From contig LUCM01004008.1 of assembly GCA_008360955.1 (NCBI GenBank), forward strand, positions 87,130-151,129: 64,000 nucleotides of DNA, given 5' to 3'. Below, in pieces: positions 48,333-60,640 of this stretch (the stretch's first letter is position 1; every line of letters begins with the position of its first letter). The stretch comes from Fasciolopsis buskii. Lineage: Eukaryota > Platyhelminthes > Trematoda > Plagiorchiida > Fasciolidae. Position numbers and translations under genes: made by a program. The notes beneath the pieces were generated by a model that saw only the letters and a list, made by a program, of their open reading frames with translations, searched no databases and was not told where the DNA came from.

Positions 48333-48568
48333 TTTTTTGGGATAACTGTTATTTTTGCTTTTGTTGTCATTGTTATTGTTGCTATCGACAATAACGATAT
48401 TCACAGTAATTCCAATCATGATGACGGTGATGATGATAACGAATTAGATAATGATGATTCGGATAATGATTCGGATGATTATGATGGTAACGAAATAGAT
48501 TATGATGATTCGGATGATGATGATGATGACGATAGCGATAACGAATTAGATGGTGATGATTGGGATGG

Positions 48569-48615
<47 letters not shown>

Positions 48616-48621
48616 CGGATG

Positions 48622-48653
<32 letters not shown>

Positions 48654-48796
48654 AATGATGATTCGGATGATGATGATGATGATGATAACGAATTAGATGA
48701 CGATGATTCGGATGAAGATGGTGATGAATCGGATGATTGAGATGACTCTGATGATGCTGTTGCTGCTGCTGCTGATGATGATGATGATACGATTGA
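48333..48796. repeat. GAT compound repeat array, Asp-rich open frame
   Basis: From 48420 the sequence is a long GAT-based array with an internal higher-order unit (GATAACGAATTAGAT then GATGATTCGGAT) seen at least three times. One plus-strand frame is open from 48333 to TGA at 48738-48740 (135 codons, no Met). It starts with a hydrophobic run (TVIFAFVVIVIVAID) and continues as Asp/Asn/Ser-rich sequence; many interruptions keep Asp (GAT to GAC). No acceptor or start was found, so I treat it as repeat DNA that might be part of an exon. Confidence 0.8.
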
Positions 48797-50765
48797 CTCG
48801 GATGACTGGGTTCACAAACTGAATGTTATCAATAGTAATGCTGCCGCGGTAGTTTGCGAAGTCAATGCCGGGAGAAGAATGTGAATAGTGATGTTAGCTC
48901 CGCGGGAAGTGGTGATATAAGAAATTCCTCCGAAATGAACGCACGATCGCTTTCCACAGATTCCATTGGTATGAAACTCGTTTTCAGACTGGGAACTGAT
49001 TAGTACTGTCACTGTTCCTCTTCTCTCATCTAACAAACTATGAAATGGCGCAGTCCATATCAAGACAAGTCCTCGCAAGTATTGTCAATTTTTCCTTCGT
49101 CCATCAGACAACCGAACGGACTCACTACTGCTCACGGAATTATACACACACGCACGCGCGCACACACGCACACAAATACACATGCAAGTGCGCACTGTAG
49201 TCATTCTCATTCCACCTCCTCTTCAGTCCGTCAGCGTCCAACAACAACGACAACGACGACGACGGCAGCATCAACTTTATCACCATCTTTCTGTGTACAT
49301 CATCATTTTGTAATAGCAGCCTTTGTTCTCCTGTTCGAAAAAGACAGGTTTGCAATCTATCTTCATTTTATCACGGCTATAATTTATAGTGGCACGCATG
49401 CTACGTGTTGGATACGATACCGTGTTCAACCCGTGTCTCGTTGCCGCCGGTACTCATGGATGTACGCAGACAAGGGGACACAGTCGCAGGCGTATTTGTA
49501 CTCCGATCCCAGTACACCGTTCCATTATCCAGCCCGTCCACCCCGGGGTTCTGAATTCTTGTCCAGAACCATGGATGTTATCGGGCTTGGTCATGGAACA
49601 TTTGGTCCAGTTTGAACGCATGAATGAACATGCATTTGCGGACAGTTAAATCTAACTAATTCATTAGTTTGATTGTAGCCATCACTACGGCAAACAGTTC
49701 GTTCGCCAAATCTACTCAGGATTTGTATTGGTTTGCCGTTTTACGAGCAAAAATTAGTAAAATCTTCTGAACTAGCATTAAGTTTTCCGGCTAGGTATTT
49801 GTGCCCGGACAGAAACTGTACTTGTTTTTGTTTTTTGTTGTTGTGGGACTATACATACGTACATGAATGCATTGTACGGATACTAACCAAACATCACGGC
49901 TTTGCTTAAACAAAGTGCCGACTGATCACCGAAATCGGGTGCAGGTATAAATAACTCCAATACTGAACGCCTCGTTATTTGTTCAGTGTTTGTGGTTAGC
50001 GGTAAGTACATTTTAGTGGAACTTTATTTTAGTGTTCAACAGACCCAAATTTACGGATAGTCAACAGTGAGCTATGCCAGGGAAATCGGTGTGCTTAGAG
50101 CTGGCTTGTTGTGGAAAAAATGACTGACGTGATGCAGCAGACTGGATTGAAAACCTTCCGGTTAGGTACACGTACACATGCCTAAGGCTGAGTTGAGTTT
50201 GAAAACCAGGCGGTAACTTTTTGTGCAGGCACGGAGATCGGACTGTGAATTCAGTACAGTGGAAAATTGTTGATGAATTGTGTCTTACAACTTTCCGACA
50301 TTCAAATGGTATTAAGCATACAGAGTGATCAAATGCATTGTTTGGCTATTACAACTCAAAAGATACTCAAAACAGGATGGGGTCGGCGAATTAGGGCTGG
50401 ACGTATCAGATCGTGACCGTCGGTTCTTGTTGTTAAAGCGAGAAACGCCAAGCGTTCCTCTTCATGATTTGACTTCGGTAACCAAGCAACGATAGATCTG
50501 CCAATCCCAGTTCCTAATCTGGTAATCTAAAGACCACCAGGTCGGTTTTCGATGGCATTGTTACAGACTTTTCAGTGTGGTAAATTCCCGGCTCTCAGGC
50601 ACAGGTTACATTAGTGCTTAGACAAATTTTCCTGTTCGATTCTATTTAAAAGTCTCCGACGAGGCTAATCCCCTGACTAAAACCAAGTTGGTTGCTCCGC
50701 ACAATTGAAATAGTGATTGGACAGTGCTGGTCGTTCAGTTACGTAATCCGCTTTCGCGCTCCCAA
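48797..50765. other. CA/GAC low-complexity and non-coding DNA
   Basis: CA-rich tract at about 49142-49190 and a CAACGACAACGACGACGACG tract near 49241-49266. The plus-strand frame 49040-49615 (191 codons) crosses both, so most of it is repeat-encoded. Its last third (after about 49390) is more GC-rich and protein-like but has no domain. 49.6-50.7 kb holds nothing I can support. Confidence 0.4.
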
Positions 50766-50910
50766 CCCCCGGTGGATCAGCGGTAAAGCATTCGCCTAGT
50801 AATCGAAAGGTCATCGGTTCGATTACGGTTCGTGACGTCGACTGCTCGGCACATCGTGCTGCTCGATACATGTGGCTCTTTCTCAAATTCTTATATTCAA
50901 CATTATTAAT
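50766..50910 (+). repeat. tRNA-Thr-like SINE head (repeat C)
   Basis: CCCGGTGGATCAGCGGTAAA contains an A-box. TTCGCCTAGTAATCGAA forms an anticodon arm whose loop CTAGTAA would give AGU (Thr). The B-box GGTTCGATTAC follows at 50816-50826. The 3' acceptor strand does not pair with the 5' side, so it is not a working tRNA gene. The sequence after it (GTGACGTCGACTGCTCGGC, then CTCGATACATGTGGC) is probably the SINE body, but no second copy is in the window to set the end. Confidence 0.5.
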
Positions 50911-51404
50911 ATTTTTGTTAATGCTCGTGATTATTGACTGCCGCCTGTGTTTACTGACCAATAGACGCTCTTCTGTAATTTTCTTATTAACTTTTCGAAT
51001 CAATCTTATGAAGCTGCTCAAGAATGAGGTATGCTTGGTTTTTGTGAAAGGCGAAAGCAGCCTTTACAACCAGAATAACATTATCTCTTATGTATTTGGG
51101 CATAAGAGCCGCCCCTTAAGCGAAGTGCACCTGTCTTTCAGTCGCACTCTCTTTATCAATTCTTGGTGGCCGACCTAAGTTCAAAAAACCGGAATTCAAT
51201 GGCCGTCACTAAAAATGTTCGTCTTCTACACTAAAAAATGACTGAGAAAAATATCTCGACACAGGTGTAGTTACGCAGACTTCTCCTAAGCTCCTTCCCA
51301 AATTGTATACAAGCACAAGAGATGTATCACTGGTGCAGATGATTCACTCGTTCAGTCAATGAGAAAATCTTTTAATGATAAATCTAAATAGGCTTGATTA
51401 CTGT

Positions 51405-51555
51405 GGAGAATCTACGTGCAAGATACGTGATGCAATCCAACACAGCTATGCGCTACCCGGTGTAGGAGATCAGCCAATAAGAATCGTGGCGGTCGGCGAC
51501 CGTGAAATCCTAGCATTCACCGAATACCACTGGAGAAAATCTACACCATCATTTT
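51405..51555 (+). repeat. Unnamed interspersed repeat D, copy 2
   Basis: Same-strand relative of 37845-37975, sharing GTGCAAG-A-ACGTGATGCA, CAGCCAAT and ACTGGA-AAA blocks at similar spacing. This copy keeps a longer open frame (CGESTCKIRDAIQHSY onward) ending at TAG near 51557. Family unknown. Confidence 0.5.
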
Positions 51556-51921
51556 AGACTCCTATCTTGTCTACAGGTCCATGATTAGTAAATGAACCAC
51601 AAACTTGCTCTCCAGCTGCTGTGGGCTTCCAATTGTCTACATCTAGGTGATTTGATTAGGAGCCAATCAAGTACCCATTGGTGATCCGCGTTATTACGAG
51701 TGGCTGAATTCCGTATTCCTAATTCCAATACAATCACACCCGTTACACGTCTGCTTTTGGTGTACATTTCTGGTGGCATCTGCCACACAAAATTGTATGT
51801 TCACAGAAAATTGCTACCATGGTTTATACTGTTTCATCAAGGAATGAAGTGCTTCGTAATAGACAAGGTTATCATCAGACCACCAGTCCACAAATGCGGT
51901 ATGCTTACTCCAGGGTCTCAC

Positions 51922-52125
51922 CCTTTTGACTTTGTCGTTTTCAATCCACACCGGCGACCTTGTTGTTATCACATTTTTTTCCGTTCTTAAAGTATGCAGA
52001 CTATGTCGTTTTGTGTCACCCCATTCATAGTTCTCCGTGGTCTCACAAGACATGGGGATAGATTTGTAACTAACGAATTTTTTCGACAAATCTGGTTTCA
52101 AGCTGAATCTGTCGAAATCTTTGGA
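51922..52125 (-). CDS. Candidate internal exon, minus strand, product unknown
   Basis: On the minus strand the exon follows ...AAGCTACAG (52126) and precedes the donor AAAAGG|GTGAGA (51921). It is 204 bp, phase 0 at both ends. The frame reads SKDFDRFSLKPDLSKKFVSY, then KSIPMSCETTENYEWGDTKR, HSLHTLRTEKNVITTRSPVW and ends ENDKVKR. High Lys/Asp/Glu/Arg/Trp content is typical of real protein and unusual for random sequence here. The frame also stays open for 35 codons past the donor. No family recognised; the acceptor has a weak pyrimidine tract. Confidence 0.38.
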
Positions 52126-54232
52126 CTGTAGCTTTATCCTTTGTCGACCATGATTCCCCGTAGACACTTTGGCAAATCGTTATTTAATGGCTCTCTTCAT
52201 AGAATTCTGATTCATTTCAAGCGAAAATTTCATCGATTTTTACATCCACAGTTCGTCGTCGGTAAATCGCAATGACAGTTTTTCACATTAGCAAACTCAG
52301 GCAATTTCAGACTCTGCCACCTTTCGTCAACAAATATGTTTACTTGTTCAGCCTTCTAATCATCGTTCCTTGGCGTTTTTCTGTAACATCCCCTAACTTA
52401 CAAAATTCAAAATTCAAATATTTGCTTGGTGGTCATGTGATATTCATTGAAATTTCTTTTATTCTTAGGACAGGATGGAATTGTACGCTTCCCGGTGGTC
52501 ACATTGAACTCTGTCAGTACTAATCGCAAACTCGGTTTAAGGTTTGGTTAATGACCTCATGTGTTAACGTGGTGGTTACTAATATTATTCGAGTACCCAC
52601 ATCGTCGAGCGGATTATTAACTAAATGGCACTCCGTAATTAAGGTCAATTTGTTGGTATCAAGGAAATGATAACAACAGTACAAGGTGACAAGGGATTTA
52701 CCACACCAAATTTTCATTTGAATCCGTGAGGGTGCGTATGGATGGTGAGTCAATTAATGCATCACAACGATGAGTTGTGGCCGGTTTTTGTCGGCTAGTC
52801 ATGAACAACTGTAAGAAAAAGTGTTCATGGTCCTAAGTATTAGGTTTTCATTGTGAGTAGTATCGTACGTAGGTGCGAGAAGAAACTTGTCCTACATATA
52901 CTATACTAGTCAAAATAAATACAAAACCTAAAGCCATGTTCGTTTTTTCTGGAGCTTGCCGAATCCATGTACATTTGTGACTCAATAAGCTTCACAAAGA
53001 TTTTTCAAAGATTGGAACTGATGTGGTTGATCAGTGCATCTGAGTAGTGCCAAGCAAGAACAGCTGAAGAAACTTCCAAAGATATGATTAGGATGTTCAC
53101 GAAAAACTCTTGTTCATGGCGGTAAATGGTGCGGATCGGACCATTTGAACGGATTTCCAATGCATACCAAGAAGTTCTATGGTTTGAAGTTCCAGTGTGA
53201 TAACATTCTAGGTGGCGCTGTTCGATATTACTAGCCAGTCACTGGTATGTGACCATTTTAAAGCTTTTCGACACATAACTGTAGTGGAAAGCGCATGCTG
53301 CTTAACCGCGGAAGAAAGTACCGATAAGCAAGATCCTGAATCATGGAGTGGCATGGAACCACGTAGGGTCTCGTTAGGCTAGGTATGACAAGGAGCATGG
53401 GGACAACAAATTGTCATCTGCCAGTAAAGTGATCGATAGCTTTCGGGAGTCGAAACGCCGATCTTTCTGTAGAGACAGATACTTAGTCCAAATGACCATG
53501 GGTATTGCAAGACCAATAGTTCCTTTGCTTTTTGGATTCAGGGAGAGAAAGTATGACACGAAAGTAGGTGTAAAATGCTCGCATTATTTATGGCCGATGA
53601 CAGAGTAAGGGCAATTTTTCAATGACTTTGTTTTCCCCGTAGTTTTGTCTCTTTGTGTTCCATAAGTAAAGTTTTCCAATGTCTATCTACATTTGTGTTT
53701 TCTACTCTTTGTTTTACAATCGAAGTGTGAAATTGTACATTTTTTTCTAAAACTAGACAGAATACATGAGAAACTAATCCTACGCGTTTGGGGGTAAAAG
53801 ATTCTTCGAAAAAGCAGCACACAAAAGGTTTGTTTCTTGTGAAAATAAAAGGCAGACTGATGCGAACTGAAAACCAAATTGTTTGTCATCAGTTCAACTG
53901 AATCGAATTTATTATCGAAAAACAGGTTACTTGAACTTGCGGTGGTTTGTAGGCTGCAGAAATGTTAAATTGACTCTGCAATTTGTAATGAAATCATGAG
54001 TCATTTTTTAGTTCAGACAGGTATCAAGGTGGGAAAATCAAAGGGAATCGCTATTTAGAATGCAGCAAAAATCTGTCCCAATGAGTGTACCAAAGAAATT
54101 TTGCTGTCGGCATATTGCCCATACAAGAACCGTTTACATATCGCATTGGTTTCTGGCAAACAAATGGCAACTGGAACCTGTTAATACAGTCAGTTTATCC
54201 ACTTGTCTGCACTGATTGATTGACTATTATAA
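52126..54232. other. No gene recognised
   Basis: An acceptor-like site at 52468 (TTGAAATTTCTTTTATTCTTAG) is followed by a short frame containing LPGGHIE, which recalls the start of a Nudix box, but a stop follows four codons later. Nothing else is supported. Confidence 0.35.
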
Positions 54233-54423
54233 ATTTCCGAATAATTTATCACGTAGTGTAAACATCAAACATACAATCGAAAAATCATACAAGCACTATG
54301 CATTTGCTTCATTCTTATTGGGAACCTTAAGCATTGTGCACCCATCGTACCCGAACTGGAGCGCGAACCTGGGACGAACGATTGTCAGCCGACCACCGAA
54401 GTTACCACACTAGGCGAGCTGAC
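54233..54423 (-). repeat. SINE-B, old diverged copy
   Basis: Minus-strand copy. The head keeps ACAATCGTTCGTCCCAGG, TTCGCGCTCC and CAGTTCGGG. The body aligns with the 19058 copy through ATGGGTGCACAATGCTTAAG, GTTCCCAATAAGAATGAA and GCATAGTGCTTGTATG to GTGATAAATTATTCGG. The hammerhead core is lost: CTGATGA has become CTTAAGG. Confidence 0.65.
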
Positions 54424-55501
54424 TCTCAACAGTTTGTCGGACATCATTAGCTGGTTTATTTTTGGTTAGACTCACCGGTTAGTCCTAATGGCTCGCTGGT
54501 GTCTGTCATATCATCTCGCATGACACAGTTTGCTCATTTCGCAATCCGAACGGGATTGTATAATTAGATTTGTATCCCAGTATTTTGTCGCGATCCCAAT
54601 TCATTGTTTGTCGGGGGTTTATTAATAACGGCCACGCGGTCAAAATTATGTCGTTTCAGTCTGACAGTCACACGCTCGAAACTTTTCGCATTGGCTCAAA
54701 CTCTCACTTGGCGGCACTCTAATTGTTGGAACCTCAATTGTGTAAATGACGTGCATTGACTTTTCTTTAATAGAGGATATAAAAGGCAAAATATTCAGGA
54801 AATTTAATCTTATTCATCAAGACACAAGCGGAACTCAAGTCTTATTTCATGAATACAACATAGTCAGACGATGGGGTCAAAAACTAAGATATCGATTTCA
54901 CTACTGAAAATAATATCTGTCTTTTGAATTGCTCCTAATACACATAGGTAAGAAGTAAAATAATTAGACGATTAGACATACTCTCGTTTTCTTTTTCCCA
55001 ACTCGTCTGCCTACTGTATTTATAGTTCACTTGTTAGACGGCTGTTTCCAACGGCTCGTGCGATCTTTGTAACACTCACAGGATGGATTACAAATTGCAC
55101 TGAACGTAGAAATAAACGACCTCACGGCATGCTTATTTGATGTCTACCAGTGATACATAAGTGAGTTTAGTTTTACTAAGGACAATACCATGCACCGTGG
55201 TTCGCGAACTCTTAGATTGATTGAAATCTCCTCGATTTCGGATTCTTACCTTCCCAACGACGTTCTATTGACGTGTCTAACAGTGAGACAATGAGTGATA
55301 GAGAACGTGGTTGATCTGGGATTTAATTCTGCTTCGTGTTTCGTAATAATGGTGAACCATTTTTCCACACTGTTCCGGGAACTATTCAGTAGTTTTTCAG
55401 GTGATGCACTATGTACTCGACCGTTTCTACAGAAATTTATGATCATTCAGAACAAAATATTTTCTCTATACAAATATATATATTTGTATACGACCAAATT
55501 A

Positions 55502-55810
55502 TTATCCCTTAACCGCCTGATGGTTTCCATCATTGGTATCAGTCTGTTGCTTATCGTCACTGTCGTCGTCACTGTCGCAACGAGACCCTGTCTCAACGAG
55601 ACTACACCCGGGGTCAGTGAGGCTTGTCTTGCTGTTTAACGCTGAACGATGATGATGATGGTGTTGGTTATCGAACTTTGCATATACTCGCATGTGAAAC
55701 ACTAGCCGTAATGTTAAACAGGATTGTTTTATTCTTACTAGACCCATACTCCATTGGCGCTTTGTTTGAACTGTTTTGAAACTGTTCAACCGCCCGCACG
55801 TTACTATCAC
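55502..55810 (-). CDS. Weak coding candidate with acidic C-terminus
   Basis: Minus-strand open frame of 102 codons. It reads CGRLNSFKTVQTKRQWSMGL, a His run encoded by ATG/CAT repeats, then LTDPGCSLVETGSRC and an Asp/Ser-rich end (SDDDSDDKQQTDTNDGNHQA) before a stop. The composition suggests protein, but the plus strand is also open across it, with a hydrophobic stretch (MVSIIGISLLLIVTVVVTVA). Strand and exon borders therefore cannot be decided. Confidence 0.22.
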   Translation of the reverse strand: MIVTCGRLNSFKTVQTKRQWSMGLVRIKQSCLTLRLVFHMRVYAKFDNQHHHHHRSALNSKTSLTDPGCSLVETGSRCDSDDDSDDKQQTDTNDGNHQAVKG

Positions 55811-57034
55811 AAGGTCATCAAAATCCGGAGCTTGACAATGGAAATTTGATGAAAATCACCAGTGATGTCAGCTAGGAAATCAATCTATATCAGACTAAAC
55901 TGATAATAAAGTGTTCAACTTGCAGATGAATGGGAGCTGGGTCATGTAAGTAGATCCGTTGGACTCGAAGATGTGAAGATCCATCCAATGATTCCTTTTC
56001 TTTTCAGTTCCGTCAATCTGATTCTCAGTTGCTCTATCCAATCTCAGTTTGTTGCTGACGTTCTAATTATCGAAAGCGTTTTCACGTCAGTTTATTTCAT
56101 CATTTTAAACTGACCCAATTCTTTTGCACTTTTGTCTGATTTATACCTTGCCCCTCGTATTTCGAATTCGGTTGCTCGTCAGATCGATGATCAATCTGGT
56201 GGGAACTTGCATTTTTTCGATCATTGCTAGAATATGTAAGCTTTCATCTCAATTCTTAGTGGTCTACAGCAATGCCCAGTCTTTCATCATACCTCAAATA
56301 GTTTGAAACAGGCACCATGTGCATAGTGCAGCCGAAAACCATTTTCGATAATGAAAATACCGAGTATCTTCCCTCATGATCCCTCATCCCGGAGGTCCGG
56401 TCATCCAGTCGGAATGCTCATTGGTTAGGACTTCTAATCAGAGGTTCTTATATTGTAATCAGACACTTAACTGCCTTGTCAATCCAGGTATTTTTTTCTT
56501 GACAAATGTAGTCACAATTCCCCATTATTTTCCTTTGCTATTCTTCTTTTTTGATTTTCTACTGGTAATTTGCCTGAACATCTATCTATTAAACCAAATG
56601 ACCGCAGTGTACAATGGGAGAACAATTGACAATAAAACTTTTCAAATTGTCCGTACAATGCACATTCATTTGGCACCCACGTTTGCGTGTGGTTGTTCCC
56701 GTGAGAGTTTGTGTTCTCGACTGCATAGACAAGTTTCCAGTGTGTTCAGGTCACTAGTTTACTGTGCATTACCTGTATCCTGAAATATCCGGAAACACTA
56801 TCTGATGATGATGATGATGATGATGATGCTGCTGCTGATGATGATGAGAACGACTGAAAATTTCCTGGCCTTCGGTTCTCTATTTCCCGTACACATTAGG
56901 CCTAGCCCATTTGGGTGGGTTCAAATGACGGGGGAAACCAAATGGAATTTACATGTTTTCCAACGGAAGCCGACAATCCAGTTTGGTCAATTCAAAGTTT
57001 TGGGATTTCCGTTCTGTTTGTATGCGTGGTTTGT

Positions 57035-57073
<39 letters not shown>

Positions 57074-57714
57074 TTTGTGAACATGCACACGCACATGCAT
57101 ACGCAAATGTACACGTGCACATGCACAAACACAATTCCAAAGAGATCTGTGTATGAATACATTCAAGTTCATGTGATTGTTTCACTACGTACTGTCGTGT
57201 GTCTTCATTTGCCACATCCCGGTCATTCAGATGATCTTAATTATTTTCCTCTACCCCAAATCCTTGTCTGTTCTGTGAATTGCAAAGGAACAGGAAATGT
57301 AAATTTCGAAATCATTGCTGAAAATGCTCCTGTATCTAGGCCCATATAAATAAACGTATATACCTGCGCATCTGAATATATATATATATGTATACGTGTG
57401 TGTGTGTGTGTGCGTATGTTTGTGTATATGCCTGTCCACGCGTTCATGTACCCACGGTCTGTTGAATGACATGTGTTAGATCGCATTGCTGAATTCATTC
57501 ATTCATACGGTCATGCACTAAATCACAGGTGAATTTTGCCCAGTTAACCTTGCAAGTTAACCAGAAAGGTAGACGGATTACGGGCTCAAACGGTCCGAAA
57601 AAACCAGATGGGAAATTGTACCAACTCAATTCAGGAATGGGAAAGAATGTGATTGAAATCCTGTCATAAGTCTTGGGCGTTCACTGCATCTACTGTACCA
57701 GTCATTCTGTGGTA

Positions 57715-57945
57715 GTCCGATGGTAGTAGTCCGATAGTAGCAAAATTAGTAGTTGCGGTATTATTATTATTAGTAATATGAATAGTATTAGTGGTATTGG
57801 TAGTAGTTATGATAGTAGTAGCAGTATTAGTGGTAGTAGTAGTAGTACTAGTAGTAGTAGTAGTAGGATTGGTATTAGTACCAGTACCGCCAGCAGCAGA
57901 AGCAGCAATGATAGTAGTAATAACAGTAACTGTAAATGTAATTAC
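57715..57945. repeat. AGT/GTA trinucleotide repeat tract
   Basis: Long impure tract of AGT, ATT and ATG triplets, giving Ser-rich or Val-rich open frames depending on frame. Not interpreted as coding. Confidence 0.85.
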
Positions 57946-60640
57946 AATCGTACTGTTAATAACGGGAACTCGGAAGATATGAAAGACGAGAAGGTGGATG
58001 GAATCGTTTGAATGAATGTACTTGTCCCGATTAGATGATTTGTATTTTCTCCACTGTCGCCGATTACGACAAAAGGTCAGCTTGCCTCACCTCATATTTC
58101 TAAAATGTCATGCTGCCACTGTTTTACTGACGAAAAAATTGGCAAGCGCATAAATTGGTTCTTTATTCCCACGGACAGTTTTGGACAAAACACAAATCGG
58201 GTAAGCTTGACAGATACATAGTTAAATGAATTGTTGCGGCCATCCTTTCGCGTTCTTTTCCCTCTTCCCATTTCCGATTGATTCATGTTTCGCATTCTTG
58301 CAGTCGTACCGTAGCATTGTATTCTCCCATGTATTAGAAATAACTGTGCAAAGTGTCAGTATAATATGGTGTTACATACTTCCTCAATCGAATTGTATAG
58401 GATGAATCCACATTCAGCAAAATGTTTATTATCACTGCCACTACTACTGCTGCTGCTTCAATTACAACCACTCTACGATTTGTTTGAAACAGGATTTCAC
58501 AACATAATCCCAGGCCCGTTTGGAGATGTACCGGTTTTATGCCATGTTTAACCATGATAGTACTTAAGTGAGTACTTAAGTAGTATACGCTGACGGTCGC
58601 TTTAATTAGCATAGAAATTATGATTAGCTAATCTCGCATCATCAAGATCCTAGGGAAAAACTGTGCGTTAACTGACTCTTTTTTGACACACCATGCCCCA
58701 ATACTGTTACTGTTTCCACCACTCCAACAAGACGAAATCATTGACAAAACTTAAAGTTTGACGGACAGGAGAAACAAGACAGTAACTGCAGCAGAAATAG
58801 GTGTTCGGAGTAGCAATGCACATAACTAAAACGTCCAATACATAACTGGTTTGTATTATATGCTTTCCGCTACAACACTTTTTACAAACGCAGAAACTAA
58901 TACATAATCTGTTTGACAATCGTTCAGTTCCTATCGGTGAACAACAGACACTCCAGTATTTATGGTTTTCTGTGGCAAAGGATCCGATCAATCCGATAAC
59001 TACGTGATCGTTACTGGTAGCTGCTCTTCATGTTATTCTCGACGTAGGCCGTGTTCAGTGCCGTAAATGTGGACGAATACACTCTTAGATGTTCGAACGA
59101 ACATCGATTTGTACTAATAGATAGCCTGTCTTTTGGTCCTGGCTATCCTGAGAACGTACCGCGAACAACAATAACAAACCCAATGTGCACAAATTAATAT
59201 GGACTCGTGTAAAACGAAGTGAATATTTTGAAGCAGGCAATTCAAGCGCAAATTTGAGTAGAACATCAGCCAGAAAACAGCAGTTTAACCAGTGAAATAG
59301 CCGTTAATTCCAGCACAGAATTCAGGACTGATGCTGAAGCAAGAGTCATCACCGAACGTTTGAGGTTATAGTCCCCTTTGACTGTGCTCCAAGTGGTTCC
59401 AACGACAAATCCAGTCTGCTCAGTTGTAAACCGCACCCCGTGTAGCAGGCAAAATTACAGAGCACAAAACCGGCCGAAATACGAAAGCGTCTGGTGCAAA
59501 CATATTCCAGATGATCGTCTATTTTCCGTACACGGTCTAAGTGCTTGCAAGTCAAGGAAGAAGTGACGAATTATTTTGTTACATGTACTTGCTTAATCAG
59601 CCTCGAAGGTGAATGGCTCCAGCCGAACGGTGCATTATTAGATCATTTCAACTGTTTTTTATCCAGCCTCAGTTCGATGGGGAAATATTGGAGCGTACAT
59701 CATTTCAAATGGAACGTATTTCTGACCTCATTAATCAGACTGCAGAATAAAGAACATAAGATCGAGCTCAGAACCGATTGTACAAGGAGTAGTATAGAGT
59801 AGCAAAAGTTGATTACTAATTACAAACCAAAGTTTCTTGATTGTGTTTCAGCCACCAGTTCAAACTTCTCACACCAAGGTGGAAATAGGATGATTGGATT
59901 TGGGTGAATTAATTTCCGTACATTCACAGAATTTGCACTGGGTGAGGTAGAGAAAAACGCTCAAATCAATATAGTGCTCCCATCACAAAACAGCTACATG
60001 CCGAGGATAGCAGAACATACCTCAAAATCAGAGTTAGTTGAAAGTTTTCTGTCAGTCCCATCCACCATGGCTAAACCATGTGTTAAGGCGAATTATTGTG
60101 CTGCATTAGGATCGAATCCTGTGATTTCGTTAACATATAGTTTCTGTGAGATACCTGTTAGGACCATTGGATACTCAACGAGAGAAAGTTAATAACATTA
60201 ACATTAGAAAAATACTGACAGTGGTTTGTCGGACAGAAACCGAAATAAACTTTGGCTGTTTGTCCTCAGTCGAGCTACTTAACTTAGATTTATTCGTTTG
60301 AGGAGATCAGAGTACTCGGGGGACATTGGAAGAATCTCAGAAGTTAAAGCTCGCGTCACTAAGCGTCAAAATGGCTAATCAAGAAGACTGGCCCACCGAG
60401 GAGAAACTATTGCAACGGGAACGTAAACTCTTGTCTCAGTTGTCTGACGTATGAAGAGGTTGGATCAGCTTCATTTGACTCTTCTGGATGTTTAGCAACG
60501 AACAATCACCTTCACGTCAATAACCACTATTCACGTTTGACTTCAATATCCATGACAAAGTATACATGAAACATTTCAGAAGACTGCAACCAGTATAAAC
60601 CTGAAGGATGATTACAGAATAAACGGGATTTCCTATCTGC

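Larger units (their letters stand above)
54424..60640. other. Microsatellite-rich DNA with few coding candidates
   Basis: Trinucleotide and CA/GT tracts dominate: GAT at 56803-56850, CA at 57039-57075, TA/GT at 57376-57415 and AGT/GTA at 57715-57945. They create many low-complexity open frames on both strands. Small perfect palindromes occur at about 55470-55498 (ATATATAT core) and 58558-58590 (TACTTAAGTGAGTACTTAAG). Apart from a candidate at 55502-55810, no frame has supporting evidence. Confidence 0.4.

Noticed and set aside
49040..49615. 191-codon plus-strand open frame
   Set aside because: Most of the length is encoded by CA and GAC repeats. The last third looks better but has no recognised motif.
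53374..53608. Overlapping open frames on both strands near 53.5 kb
   Set aside because: Both strands look equally protein-like and no splice sites or motifs separate them.
56385..56460. tRNA-like sequence (GGTCATCCAGTCGGAATGC)
   Set aside because: A-box is passable but the B-box is degenerate and no stem pairing is seen.
56915..57349. 144-codon plus-strand open frame
   Set aside because: Crosses a CA microsatellite giving a His-Thr run, with open frames on all sides.
57778..58011. Ser-rich 77-codon open frame
   Set aside because: Translation of the AGT repeat tract.
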